The notes under the pieces: generated by a model
The model's input: the letters and a program-made list of their open reading frames with translations, nothing else
Database searches by the model: none
Told to the model about the DNA's origin: nothing
In this document: positions 1 through 5,875 of the stretch, one piece after another
How positions within the stretch are numbered: the first letter of the stretch is position 1
Layout: every line of letters begins with the position of its first letter
Translations under genes and position numbers: made by a program
Assembly: GCA_027032655.1 (NCBI GenBank)
Contig: JALVMZ010000154.1
Coordinates: 1-6,016, forward strand
DNA length: 6,016 nt
Reading direction: 5' to 3'
Source: Desulfobacteraceae bacterium
GTDB taxonomy: Bacteria > Desulfobacterota > DSM-4660 > Desulfatiglandales > JALVMZ01

Positions 1-95
1 ATAGCCATGGTCATCCTCTCACCTGATAGGGCCTTCAATTCAACCCCGTCAACAGGCCTTTTAACAACCAGTTCATCCTGAGTAAAAAATCCCAT
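1..95 (-). CDS. Probable small cupin-domain protein, N-terminal part only (runs off the window)
   Basis: This is the last visible gene of the minus-strand operon. It starts at ATG 95-93, four nt after the ridA stop codon, and a GAGG in the last ridA codons serves as its ribosome site. Thirty-one codons are visible, starting MGFFTQDELVVKRPVDGVEL and continuing into LSGERMTMA. The pattern V-x-G-V-E-x-x-x-L-S-G-E-R-M-T is what precedes the first metal-binding motif in many small single-domain cupins. That motif itself would lie beyond the window, so metal ligands cannot be checked. Translational coupling to ridA suggests the two products work on related chemistry. The cupin assignment rests on N-terminal similarity recalled from the family and is an inference; the open frame, start and spacing are seen directly. 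Confidence 0.6.
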   Translation of the reverse strand, partial: MGFFTQDELVVKRPVDGVELKALSGERMTMA

Positions 96-99
96 AAAC

Positions 100-486
100 T
101 TACCTCATATATGCAATTGCATCTATTTCAACTTTTGCACCTGCAGGAAGCGCTCCTGCCTGAACACATACCCTTGCAGGAAGTGAATCAGAGAAGTATC
201 TCCTGTATATCTCATTAAATACACTATAGTCCTTTATATCAGCAAGGAAAACAGTAACCTTTAATACCTTATCAATAGAAGAGCCTGCTTCCTCTAAAAT
301 TGTCTTTAAGTTTTCAAGTGCAAGCACTGTCTCCTCTTCAATGGTTCCTGATTTGAATTTATTGGTTTTAGGGTCAAAGGCTATCTGGCCGGATACATAG
401 ATGAGGCCATTGTGAATCACCGCCTGGGAATATGGCCCCCCTGTTATACCTGCCTTGGGGGTGTTAAAAAGTTCCTTTTCATTCAT
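100..486 (-). CDS. ridA: RidA family (YjgF/YER057c/UK114) reactive imine/enamine deaminase
   Basis: The product has 128 residues, the usual RidA length. Proteins of this family form trimers in the cytoplasm and hydrolyse reactive 2-aminoacrylate-type enamines/imines to 2-oxoacids, releasing ammonia. The visible signatures are PYSQAV (Tyr19), SGQI (32-35) and the C-terminal signature with PAR at 103-105, GALPAGAKVEIDAIA at 111-125, Arg105 and Glu120. Arg105 binds the substrate carboxylate and Glu120 helps position water in characterised RidA enzymes, so an active deaminase is expected. An in-frame ATG at 510 would add eight residues, but it lies inside livF. The ATG at 486 has a G-rich ribosome site five nt upstream and matches the family N-terminus. 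The gene begins 11 nt after the livF stop, so it is part of the transporter operon. It probably detoxifies or processes imines formed from the imported compound. Confidence 0.95.
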   Translation of the reverse strand: MNEKELFNTPKAGITGGPYSQAVIHNGLIYVSGQIAFDPKTNKFKSGTIEEETVLALENLKTILEEAGSSIDKVLKVTVFLADIKDYSVFNEIYRRYFSDSLPARVCVQAGALPAGAKVEIDAIAYMR

Positions 487-491
487 GGCCG

Positions 492-498
492 TCCCCCC
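492..498 (-). promoter_or_regulatory. Ribosome binding site of ridA overlapping the livF stop
   Basis: On the minus strand the run GGGGGGA begins with the G of the livF TAG stop codon and ends five nt before the ATG at 486. Its position selects this ATG over the one at 510, which has no such site. The overlap with the livF stop implies translational coupling. Confidence 0.6.
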
Positions 499-1193
499 TA
501 TATTCCACACTTTTTTCTTACTTCATCATTTTCTTTCAACTCATCAACGCTTCCTTTATAACATATTACTCCATTTTCAATTATGTATCCATAATCGCTT
601 AAACTTAATGTAAACTTCACATTCTGCTCTGCAAGTAAAACTGTAAGTCCTGTTCCTTTCAGGGTGTTGATGCGATCCCTAAATTCCATCACGAGAAGAG
701 GGGCAAGACCCTCTGTGGGTTCATCCAGGAGGAGAAAGTCGGGATTTCCCATTAAGGCCCTCCCTATTGCCAGCATCTTCTGCTCACCCCCGCTAAGGAG
801 TCCTCCTTTTCTTTTGTCAAATTTTTTGAGTGAGGGGAAGAGCTCATAGACCTTTTCGAAATCCCATATCCTTTTTCCTTCAGTGCTTTTCATTGCTATT
901 TCAAGGTTTTCTCTTACTGTTAGATCTGCAAATATTCTCCTATCATCAGGCACATATCCTATGCCTTTTCTGGCCAGCCTGTATGGGGGGAGCCCTGTTA
1001 CATCTTCCCCTTTGAAGATGATTTTCCCTTTTGCTGGTGGTGCAAGTCCCATGATGCTTTTAAGGGTTGTGGTCTTACCCGCCCCATTTCGTCCCAGAAG
1101 GCACACTACATGTCCCTGATCCACCTTTAATGATACATCAAAGAGTATATGGCTCAGACCGTAATATGTGTGTAGATTCATCACCTCAAGCAT
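498..1193 (-). CDS. livF: LIV-type ABC transporter ATP-binding protein LivF
   Basis: This is one of the two cytoplasmic ATPases of the HAAT/LIV importer, 231 residues long, which is typical for LivF. In order it has Walker A GRNGAGKT (34-41), the LivF-type VPDDRRIF stretch at the Q-loop (81-88), the signature LSGGEQ (133-138) and Walker B FLLLDEP (153-159). It also has AEQN (188-191) where most ABC ATPases have the H-loop His. Gln there is normal for LivF, whose VEQN motif separates it from LivG, so it is not a defect. The ATG overlaps the livG stop by one base (TAATG), with GGAGGTGAG at the end of livG as the ribosome site. The stop codon is TAG. In the readthrough frame a TGA follows after four further codons. 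Confidence 0.97.
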   Translation of the reverse strand: MLEVMNLHTYYGLSHILFDVSLKVDQGHVVCLLGRNGAGKTTTLKSIMGLAPPAKGKIIFKGEDVTGLPPYRLARKGIGYVPDDRRIFADLTVRENLEIAMKSTEGKRIWDFEKVYELFPSLKKFDKRKGGLLSGGEQKMLAIGRALMGNPDFLLLDEPTEGLAPLLVMEFRDRINTLKGTGLTVLLAEQNVKFTLSLSDYGYIIENGVICYKGSVDELKENDEVRKKCGI

Positions 1194-1927
1194 TACTCAC
1201 CTCCCAGATATGCATCCTGAACCCGTTTGTCTTTCCTTACCTCCTCTGGCGAAGCCTGAATCAGGGTTTCACCATGATGCATAACCATAATGCTCTCAGC
1301 AACATTAAACACCACATCCATGTCATGCTCACAAAAGAGAATGGTCAATCCCCTTGTCTCACCAAGGCTCTGAATCAGGGACATGGTCCTTTTGGTTTCA
1401 TCAGGAGACATTCCTGCAGTTGGCTCATCCAGTATTAATAGCTCTGGTTCGTTACCAAGTGCAATGGCAATCTCCAGTATTCTCTGGTCTCCGTGGGATA
1501 GAGAACCTGCAATATGGTTTGCCTTATCACTCAGCCCAACTGCATCAAGAATCTGCCATGTCTCTTCAATGGCCATCTTATCTGCTGATTTAAAAAAAGT
1601 ATAAGTCCTGTTCTGCCTTGATAGAACAGCAACCTGGACATTTGTAAACACATCTGCCCTGTGAAATATATTGGCAATCTGAAATGACCTTGCAATCCCT
1701 TTTTTGCATATCTTGTGTGGGGGGAGATTTGTTATATCTTCTCCATTAAATGTGATACGGCCTTTATCTGTTTTTAAAATACCGGTTATGAGATTAAACA
1801 GTGTGGTTTTCCCAGCCCCATTGGGCCCTATAACAGCAACAATCTGCCCCTTTTCGACATTTAACTCGACTCCATTCACTGCTCCAAAGTCTCCAAAACT
1901 CTTATATACCTTATCAACCCTGAGCAT
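1193..1927 (-). CDS. livG: LIV-type ABC transporter ATP-binding protein LivG
   Basis: This is the second ATPase of the importer, 244 residues long. It has Walker A GPNGAGKT (34-41), the Q-loop SFQ (81-83), a signature in the form LSHGDQ (143-148), Walker B LLILDEP (163-169) and the H-loop CEHDM (199-203, His201). The His at signature position 3 (LSHGD rather than LSGGQ) is usual for LivG relatives, and the C-terminal QDAYLGGE is typical of LivG. The N-terminus overlaps the end of livM by 14 nt, and an AAAGGAGAAG ribosome site lies within livM. All catalytic motifs are intact. It should pair with LivF to power the LivH/LivM channel. Confidence 0.97.
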   Translation of the reverse strand: MLRVDKVYKSFGDFGAVNGVELNVEKGQIVAVIGPNGAGKTTLFNLITGILKTDKGRITFNGEDITNLPPHKICKKGIARSFQIANIFHRADVFTNVQVAVLSRQNRTYTFFKSADKMAIEETWQILDAVGLSDKANHIAGSLSHGDQRILEIAIALGNEPELLILDEPTAGMSPDETKRTMSLIQSLGETRGLTILFCEHDMDVVFNVAESIMVMHHGETLIQASPEEVRKDKRVQDAYLGGE

Positions 1928-2888
1928 TTAAAATCTTCTCCTTTGAAACAGCTTTGGACCTATTTATCTTTTCAAGTATATATCCCATTATCCCTTCAGG
2001 TAAAAAGAAGATGAGAAGTATAAGGATAATGCCAAGGATTAAAGTCCAATACTCCGTATAAACACCCACAAATGTCCTGAGGGATACCATGATACCTGCT
2101 CCAATAACAGGTCCGATGAAGGTAAACCACCCACCAAGCAGACACATTATAAAAATCTCAAGGGATAGTATCCAGAAGAGCAGGTCAGGAAAGACGGATC
2201 TTTCAAGAACCACAAACAGGACACCCGCAATTCCAGCAAATAGGGATGCTATTACAATGGCAACTAACTGGTGGTTTCTTACATTTATACCCACTGCCTG
2301 GGACCTTTGGGGATTATCTCGAATTGCATGTAGTGTGTTTCCAAAGGGCGACCTTAAAAGTTTGAACATAATATATATGCAGATGAGATAAACAATTAGA
2401 ATAAAATAATAGGAGCTTCTGATTGAGCCGATGATATCAGGAATAGGTATTCCATGTATCCCATCGTCCCCACCTGTAAGGCTGTACCACCTAAATGCAA
2501 TTGCCCAGATAAGGGAGCCAAGAGATATCTGAAGCATACCAAAATAGAGCTGGGAGAGTCTCACACAGAACCATCCAATTAAAAAACCCACAATTGCTGA
2601 ACAGATGGGACCAGCCACGAATGCAATCCAGGGGGATAGGGATGTTTTTGAAAGGATAAGACCTGCGCTATAAGCACCAACTCCATAGAACACGCCATGG
2701 TGAAATTGAAACATGCCCCCATGACCCACCACCAGGTTAAGACTCATTGCAAGCAGGGATGTAACATATATAACTGCCAGGATGTAAGTGTAAAACCTGG
2801 GGAGGAATAAAGGTAAAATAAAAAGTATAACAATGAGAAGAATAACTGAAATTCTTATCTTCTTACTGTTCAGTCCAGCTGGTGCCAT
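1914..2888 (-). CDS. livM: LIV-type ABC transporter permease LivM
   Basis: This inner-membrane permease subunit has 324 residues from the chosen ATG. A TTG at 2903 would add five residues, but the ATG at 2888 has GGAG seven nt upstream and that site would lie inside the longer version. After a basic N-terminus come several hydrophobic segments, roughly at 13-30, 34-54, 64-80, 86-107, 117-133, 160-177, 208-228, 236-268 and 281-297. Family marks are NLVVGHGGMFQFHHG followed by VFYGVGAY (51-73), TGGDDGIHGIP (138-148) and GGWFTFIGPVIGAG (252-265). The cytoplasmic coupling loop RSPFGNTLHAIRDNPQRSQA (179-198) should contact the ATPases. The gene lies 21 nt after the livH stop and its end overlaps livG. 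Family membership is secure; the transported compound cannot be read from the permease. Confidence 0.95.
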   Translation of the reverse strand: MAPAGLNSKKIRISVILLIVILFILPLFLPRFYTYILAVIYVTSLLAMSLNLVVGHGGMFQFHHGVFYGVGAYSAGLILSKTSLSPWIAFVAGPICSAIVGFLIGWFCVRLSQLYFGMLQISLGSLIWAIAFRWYSLTGGDDGIHGIPIPDIIGSIRSSYYFILIVYLICIYIMFKLLRSPFGNTLHAIRDNPQRSQAVGINVRNHQLVAIVIASLFAGIAGVLFVVLERSVFPDLLFWILSLEIFIMCLLGGWFTFIGPVIGAGIMVSLRTFVGVYTEYWTLILGIILILLIFFLPEGIMGYILEKINRSKAVSKEKILNAQG

Positions 2889-2895
2889 ATATAAA

Positions 2896-2899
2896 CTCC
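2896..2899 (-). promoter_or_regulatory. Ribosome binding site that decides the livM start
   Basis: GGAG on the minus strand ends seven nt before ATG 2888-2886. It lies downstream of the alternative TTG at 2903, so it supports the 324-residue LivM. Confidence 0.6.
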
Positions 2900-2909
2900 G
2901 CAAAATTCT

Positions 2910-3791
2910 TTACCATACTGATTTAAGCAATCCTGTTGGTTTCCAAAGAAGCACCGCTACCACTGCAAGATAGGGGAATACTATTGCAAATTGTGGCCAG
3001 AACAGAACGCCAAGTGCCTGCGTAACTCCAAAGATAAGTGAACCCACCATAGCACCCCACATATTGCCAAGCCCCCCAATAGTGACAATAAGAAAAGCCT
3101 CAATTATAATGTCATGGTCCATACCGAGTGTTATGCTCACAGTGGGCGCAACAAGTGCCCCACCCAGTCCTGCGAGAAAGCAACCAATCACAAATGCAAT
3201 GGCAAATACCCAGCTTACATTTATACCAAGGGCATCCACCATATCACGATCAACTGCTGCAGCCCTTGCAATCTTGCCTATCTTTGTCTTGTTTGTAAAC
3301 AGCCACAATCCTATTGCCACAATAGGACCTATTAAAAGTAAAAAGAGATTATATTTTGGAACAGATGCTCCAAATATATTAATTGAACCCTTAAGGGACT
3401 CGGGTGCCATAATAGAGCGATATTCTGCCCCCCAGATCATCTTCACAAGATCGCCAAGGATAAGCATAAGGGCAAAGGTAAAAAGAAGTAGCATGAGATG
3501 CTCCCTATCATATAGATGACAGAAAAGAGCCCTCTCTGCTATAAGACTCACAAGGGCAGTTACGAGGGGTGCCAGAACAAGTGCTATCCAGAAACCAGTA
3601 GAACCCCCTCCCACCCATTTTGATATGCTGAATGCTGAGAATGCCCCTATCATGTATAAGGAACCATGTGCAATATTGGGAACCCTGAGCACTCCCAGAA
3701 CAAAACTGAGCCCTGCAGATACAATAAATAGAATCATTGATCTGCTGAGTCCCACCATAAATTGAGAGGCAATGGAAGAGATGTCGAACAT
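2910..3791 (-). CDS. livH: LIV-type ABC transporter permease LivH
   Basis: This inner-membrane permease has 293 residues, the normal LivH length, and forms the transport channel with LivM. It shows the LivH signature GLSFVLGVLRVPNIAHGSLY (27-46) followed by MIGAFSAF. The cytoplasmic loop TKIGKIARAAAVDRDMVDAL (169-188) then GINVSWVF is the ATPase-coupling segment. The stretch TIGGLGNMWGAMVGSLIFG (237-255) is also typical. Hydrophobic segments fall at about 12-34, 43-57, 67-86, 98-117, 148-166, 194-216, 229-262 and 268-283. The ATG at 3791 has GAGGGG a few nt upstream. The gene starts 107 nt after the binding-protein gene, and that gap contains a strong hairpin. An overlapping open frame at 3508-3837 on the same strand is only a shadow of this gene. 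Confidence 0.96.
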   Translation of the reverse strand: MFDISSIASQFMVGLSRSMILFIVSAGLSFVLGVLRVPNIAHGSLYMIGAFSAFSISKWVGGGSTGFWIALVLAPLVTALVSLIAERALFCHLYDREHLMLLLFTFALMLILGDLVKMIWGAEYRSIMAPESLKGSINIFGASVPKYNLFLLLIGPIVAIGLWLFTNKTKIGKIARAAAVDRDMVDALGINVSWVFAIAFVIGCFLAGLGGALVAPTVSITLGMDHDIIIEAFLIVTIGGLGNMWGAMVGSLIFGVTQALGVLFWPQFAIVFPYLAVVAVLLWKPTGLLKSVW

Positions 3792-3813
3792 GCGATTCCC
3801 CTCTAAGATAGAC

Positions 3814-3838
3814 CATGCCCCGCAAAATGCGGGGCATG
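3814..3838 (-). promoter_or_regulatory. Intercistronic hairpin between the binding-protein gene and livH
   Basis: The arms CATGCCCCGCA (3814-3824) and TGCGGGGCATG (3828-3838) are perfect 11-bp inverted repeats around a three-base loop. In the operon transcript this forms a GC-rich stem after the binding-protein stop and about 22 nt before the livH start. On the minus strand the bases after the stem (GTCTATCTTAG) are not a U-run, so a full intrinsic terminator is unlikely. By analogy with malE-malF type operons it more likely protects the upstream mRNA from 3' exonucleases or causes partial termination. Either would give more binding protein than permease. That role is inferred; the palindrome is seen. 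Confidence 0.7.
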
Positions 3839-3898
3839 ATTTTATCTATTCATCTTTTGTTATAAAAAAGTGATACATTATGGATCCCCGGACAAGGA

Positions 3899-5128
3899 TT
3901 ATTTCTTGGCCCTTGCTTTCATTATCTCTTCACATGTGGGCATTACCTCGCTTCCCTTTAATGTTACGATATTGGATGAAATAACAAAGCCATATTTAGG
4001 GGACATCTTTGTAACGCCAAGGAACATGGGCAATACCACCTGATGGTCACATTTTCTCATTTCAATCCTGCCAACGGGGCTGTCAATCTTCATGCCTTCA
4101 AGGGCATCAATGAATTTCTCCTTGTCCACCTTTCCTGCTTTCCTGTAAGCAGCAGCAATAAACTTGGCAGTGATATATCCATGGAATGCTGGAAAGCCAG
4201 GAGGACTGCCGTATGCCTTCTTAAATGCCTCAACAAATGTGCGATTGGCGGGGGTGTCAGGATAATAGAAATGGTAATCCATTGTTCCCATGACTCCTTC
4301 AGGTGCCTCTGCGCCAAGGGGCTTTAGCACTGCATGATCAGTGGCTGTATGTATCCAGATGGGAACCTTTTTGGCCATTCCCGTTGATTTTATTGCCTTC
4401 ATGATGTTTGTCATGCTTCTTCCACCTGTGCAGAATATAACTGCATCAGGCTTGGCAGCAAGAATTGATGTAATGTAAGGGACCAGATCCGGCTCTCCTG
4501 GCTTCCACCAGGATTTTCCAATGAGTTTTACCTCTGGTTTTAATTTTTTGAGATTTTTCCATGCTGCGTTTGCTATTGCATGGCCATATTCATAATCATC
4601 ACCTGCAATCCAGTATTTAATGAATGGCTTTTTTGAAAGTGCGACAGCTCCTGCCTTACCTGCCATTGCAGTATTTTCTCCAGTAGAAAATACATATCTA
4701 TGTCCCTTTTCTCCTGTTATCCTTTCACTTTTTGATATCCATACCATGAATGGAACCTTTTCCTTCTTTGCCACTGCCTCGGATACAGCAAGTGCAGCAC
4801 CACTATTTATGGTTCCCACCAGGATATCCACATTCTCCCTCATTACCAGTTCCTTTGCCATATTAAGGGCAATATCCACCTTGAATTTGGTATCCCTTGT
4901 GGTGAACTCTATCTTTTTCCCCAATACACCCTGCTTGTTGATTTCCTTTAATGCCAGTTTAAATCCATTTAATGCATCTTTGGCGTAAACAGCTGGAGGT
5001 CCGCTGTAACAATCAATGATGCCTACTTTGATATTCCGTGCATACCCGATTGCTGAAAACCCTAAGATAAGAGAGACTGATAATATAGAAATCAAAAGCC
5101 AATAACCCCTTCCTGCTTTACTTTTCAT
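3899..5128 (-). CDS. Periplasmic substrate-binding protein of a LIV/HAAT-type ABC importer (Leu/Ile/Val-binding fold)
   Basis: This is the first gene of the operon, 409 residues long. It captures the substrate outside the inner membrane and delivers it to LivHM. Residues 1-30 are a Sec signal peptide: basic MKSKAGRGYW, a hydrophobic core at 11-28 and likely cleavage after the Ala of GYA (30). There is no lipobox Cys, so it should be soluble. The mature chain has the type I periplasmic-binding fold of the LivJ/LivK family (Peripla_BP_6): KVGIIDCYSGPPA (34-46), NGFKLALKEIN (54-64), VDILVGTINSGAALAVSEAV (100-119), GDDYEYGHA (176-184) and AKPDAVIFC (225-233). The segment around Ser109-Gly110 normally binds the ligand alpha-amino/carboxyl group. 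The ATG at 5128 has GGAGGGG just upstream. The ligand is unknown: this family also binds amides, urea and aromatic acids, so I give no livJ/livK symbol. Confidence 0.93.
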   Translation of the reverse strand: MKSKAGRGYWLLISILSVSLILGFSAIGYARNIKVGIIDCYSGPPAVYAKDALNGFKLALKEINKQGVLGKKIEFTTRDTKFKVDIALNMAKELVMRENVDILVGTINSGAALAVSEAVAKKEKVPFMVWISKSERITGEKGHRYVFSTGENTAMAGKAGAVALSKKPFIKYWIAGDDYEYGHAIANAAWKNLKKLKPEVKLIGKSWWKPGEPDLVPYITSILAAKPDAVIFCTGGRSMTNIMKAIKSTGMAKKVPIWIHTATDHAVLKPLGAEAPEGVMGTMDYHFYYPDTPANRTFVEAFKKAYGSPPGFPAFHGYITAKFIAAAYRKAGKVDKEKFIDALEGMKIDSPVGRIEMRKCDHQVVLPMFLGVTKMSPKYGFVISSNIVTLKGSEVMPTCEEIMKARAKK

Positions 5129-5207
5129 TTTTCCCCTCCATTTTTTAAGGTTATTAATAGTATTATTTATTAATATGTTTATGCCTAATTAATTCTACCA
5201 ATTTTTT

Positions 5208-5236
5208 AGTTTATCTGATTTAATAATCCGTGTCAA
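5208..5236 (-). promoter_or_regulatory. Putative sigma-70 promoter of the transporter operon
   Basis: Reading the minus strand, a perfect -35 box TTGACA lies at 5236-5231. A -10-like TAAACT (4 of 6 matches to TATAAT) follows at 5213-5208 after a 17-nt spacer. Transcription would start near 5200 and give a leader of about 72 nt before ATG 5128. The -35 is good, the -10 is mediocre, and no activator site is recognised. Confidence 0.45.
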
Positions 5237-5300
5237 TTGTTAAAAAAATGAATCCTCTGCCTGCCCTGATATTAATAGAATAAAAAATGATGATGAGGAT

Positions 5301-5329
5301 TTAATGTAATTATTACTGTAAAATATAAA
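5301..5329 (+). promoter_or_regulatory. Weak candidate promoter for the divergent cupin gene
   Basis: A -10-like TATAAA at 5324-5329 is preceded, 17 nt upstream, by TTAATG (5301-5306), which matches only three of six -35 positions. An overlapping TAAAAT at 5319-5324 is an alternative -10. In DNA this AT-rich such boxes arise by chance, and transcription would start very close to the ribosome site. Confidence 0.2.
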
Positions 5330-5337
5330 TCTTATAT

Positions 5338-5344
5338 AAGGAGG
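5338..5344 (+). promoter_or_regulatory. Perfect Shine-Dalgarno site of the cupin gene
   Basis: AAGGAGG lies eight nt before ATG 5353, an ideal spacing. It fixes the start and shows that translation of the amber-interrupted gene should begin efficiently. That argues against a long-decayed pseudogene. Confidence 0.8.
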
Positions 5345-5352
5345 ATAATCTC

Positions 5353-5745
5353 ATGGAAGTGAAGAATTTTAAGGATTGCGAGGATGTAAAAATCGAGGAA
5401 TTCCCGTTCAGGGGACAGATGCGAAAGGTTATTGGCACAAGTGTCCGATGGCTTTCAAGGCAAGGAGATGATGGTCATGGGTATCCCGAATATGGACTTC
5501 GATATTTTACTATTCAACCTGGAGGAGAGATTCCAATACATAATCATTTCTACCACTAGACCATGTTTATTTTAAGTGGAAAGTTTGAATGCTGGAAGTT
5601 TGACTTTGATACCGAAGAGGTGGTGGAAACAAAGATTGTAGGTCCTGGAGATTATGTGTTTGTTCCAAGTATGGAGACACATGGTATGCGTAATGTAGGT
5701 GTTAAACCCGCCACATTTTTATGCTGTATAGGTAATGTATATTAA
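5353..5745 (+). CDS. Small single-domain cupin with an in-frame TAG at codon 69 (nonsense mutation or amber recoding)
   Basis: Read through the TAG at 5557-5559, this is one uninterrupted 130-codon frame ending in TAA, which is a normal size for a one-domain cupin. Cupin motif 1, G(X)5HXH(X)3-4E(X)6G, appears as GGEIPIHNHFYH, then TAG, then TMFILSG (57-76). His63 and His65 are present, and the amber codon takes the position of the Glu (often Gln) ligand. Motif 2, G(X)5PXG(X)2H(X)3N, appears as GDYVFVPSMETHGMRN (99-114) with His110 and Asn114; Met replaces the usual Gly. Cupins of this kind bind a metal and act as dioxygenases, isomerases or sensors; I cannot name the reaction. If TAG is a stop, a 68-residue piece lacking half the barrel is made, and the gene is a young pseudogene. 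If TAG is read as Gln or pyrrolysine, it is a complete cupin. It diverges from the transporter operon, whose far end also appears to carry a cupin. Confidence 0.75.
5557..5559 (+). other. In-frame amber codon at the cupin metal-ligand position
   Basis: The codon series is CAT AAT CAT TTC TAC CAC TAG ACC ATG TTT. The TAG replaces the residue three positions after the second His of HNHFYH. It is one C-to-T transition from CAG (Gln) or one change from GAG (Glu). An ATG follows after one codon (5563-5565), without a nearby Shine-Dalgarno. No strong stem-loop is evident downstream, only a weak 5-bp pairing CCACT/AGTGG (5553-5557 with 5575-5579). Confidence 0.9.
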
Positions 5746-5875
5746 GATCAATCTATAATGAATGTAAGTTAAGTTTCTATATTCTTCCCCAGATTAATTG
5801 ATAGGAAATATACCAACTTATGGAAATTATGATTATTATTGTTGGATATAATTATAAAAGGAATATATAGAAGAA
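5746..5875. other. AT-rich intergenic stretch after the cupin gene
   Basis: I see no gene and no GC-rich hairpin followed by a T-run, so no intrinsic terminator can be called for the cupin gene. The only structure is a weak imperfect pairing of TATACCAAC (5809-5817) with GTTGGATATA (5841-5850) around a 23-nt loop. Confidence 0.5.

Larger units (their letters stand above)
5129..5352. other. AT-rich divergent intergenic region
   Basis: This 224-nt stretch separates the leftward transporter operon from the rightward cupin gene and must carry the promoters for both. It is markedly more AT-rich than the coding DNA. The palindrome TATTAATA occurs at 5152-5159, 5168-5175 and 5270-5277. The first two sit in a 9-nt direct repeat TTATTAATA spaced 16 nt apart. 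No convincing gene lies here. Confidence 0.7.

Noticed and set aside
20..30. The 11-mer CACCTGATAGG near the window start also occurs at 6005-6015 near the window end, suggesting an attachment site or repeat.
   Set aside because: Matches of this length are expected by chance in 6 kb, the first copy is cupin coding sequence, and the similarity does not extend.
621..633. LivF has Gln (AEQN) where ABC ATPases usually have the H-loop His, suggesting a defective ATPase.
   Set aside because: EQN is the normal LivF form; LivG supplies the His-containing site (CEHDM).
3064..3519. Long plus-strand open frame antisense to livH.
   Set aside because: It lies entirely within a confidently identified permease gene, resembles no protein family, and lacks a ribosome site. 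The other plus-strand frames across 664-4988 are shadows for the same reasons.
3508..3837. 109-codon minus-strand frame overlapping the start of livH in another frame.
   Set aside because: The translation is low-complexity, Cys/His/Ser-rich shadow sequence. livH has the correct start, ribosome site and family match.
3814..3838. The livH upstream hairpin as a full rho-independent terminator on the minus strand.
   Set aside because: The bases after the stem on that strand are GTCTATCTTAG, without a U-run, and four co-functional genes lie downstream.
5248..5283. Eleven-codon open frame upstream of the cupin, MNPLPALILIE, rich in Leu and Ile, resembling an attenuator leader peptide.
   Set aside because: It has no Shine-Dalgarno, no following terminator/antiterminator hairpins, and lies on the strand opposite to the transporter operon.
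5557..5559. Selenocysteine insertion at the cupin stop codon.
   Set aside because: Selenocysteine uses UGA; this codon is UAG, and there is no SECIS-like stem-loop directly after it.
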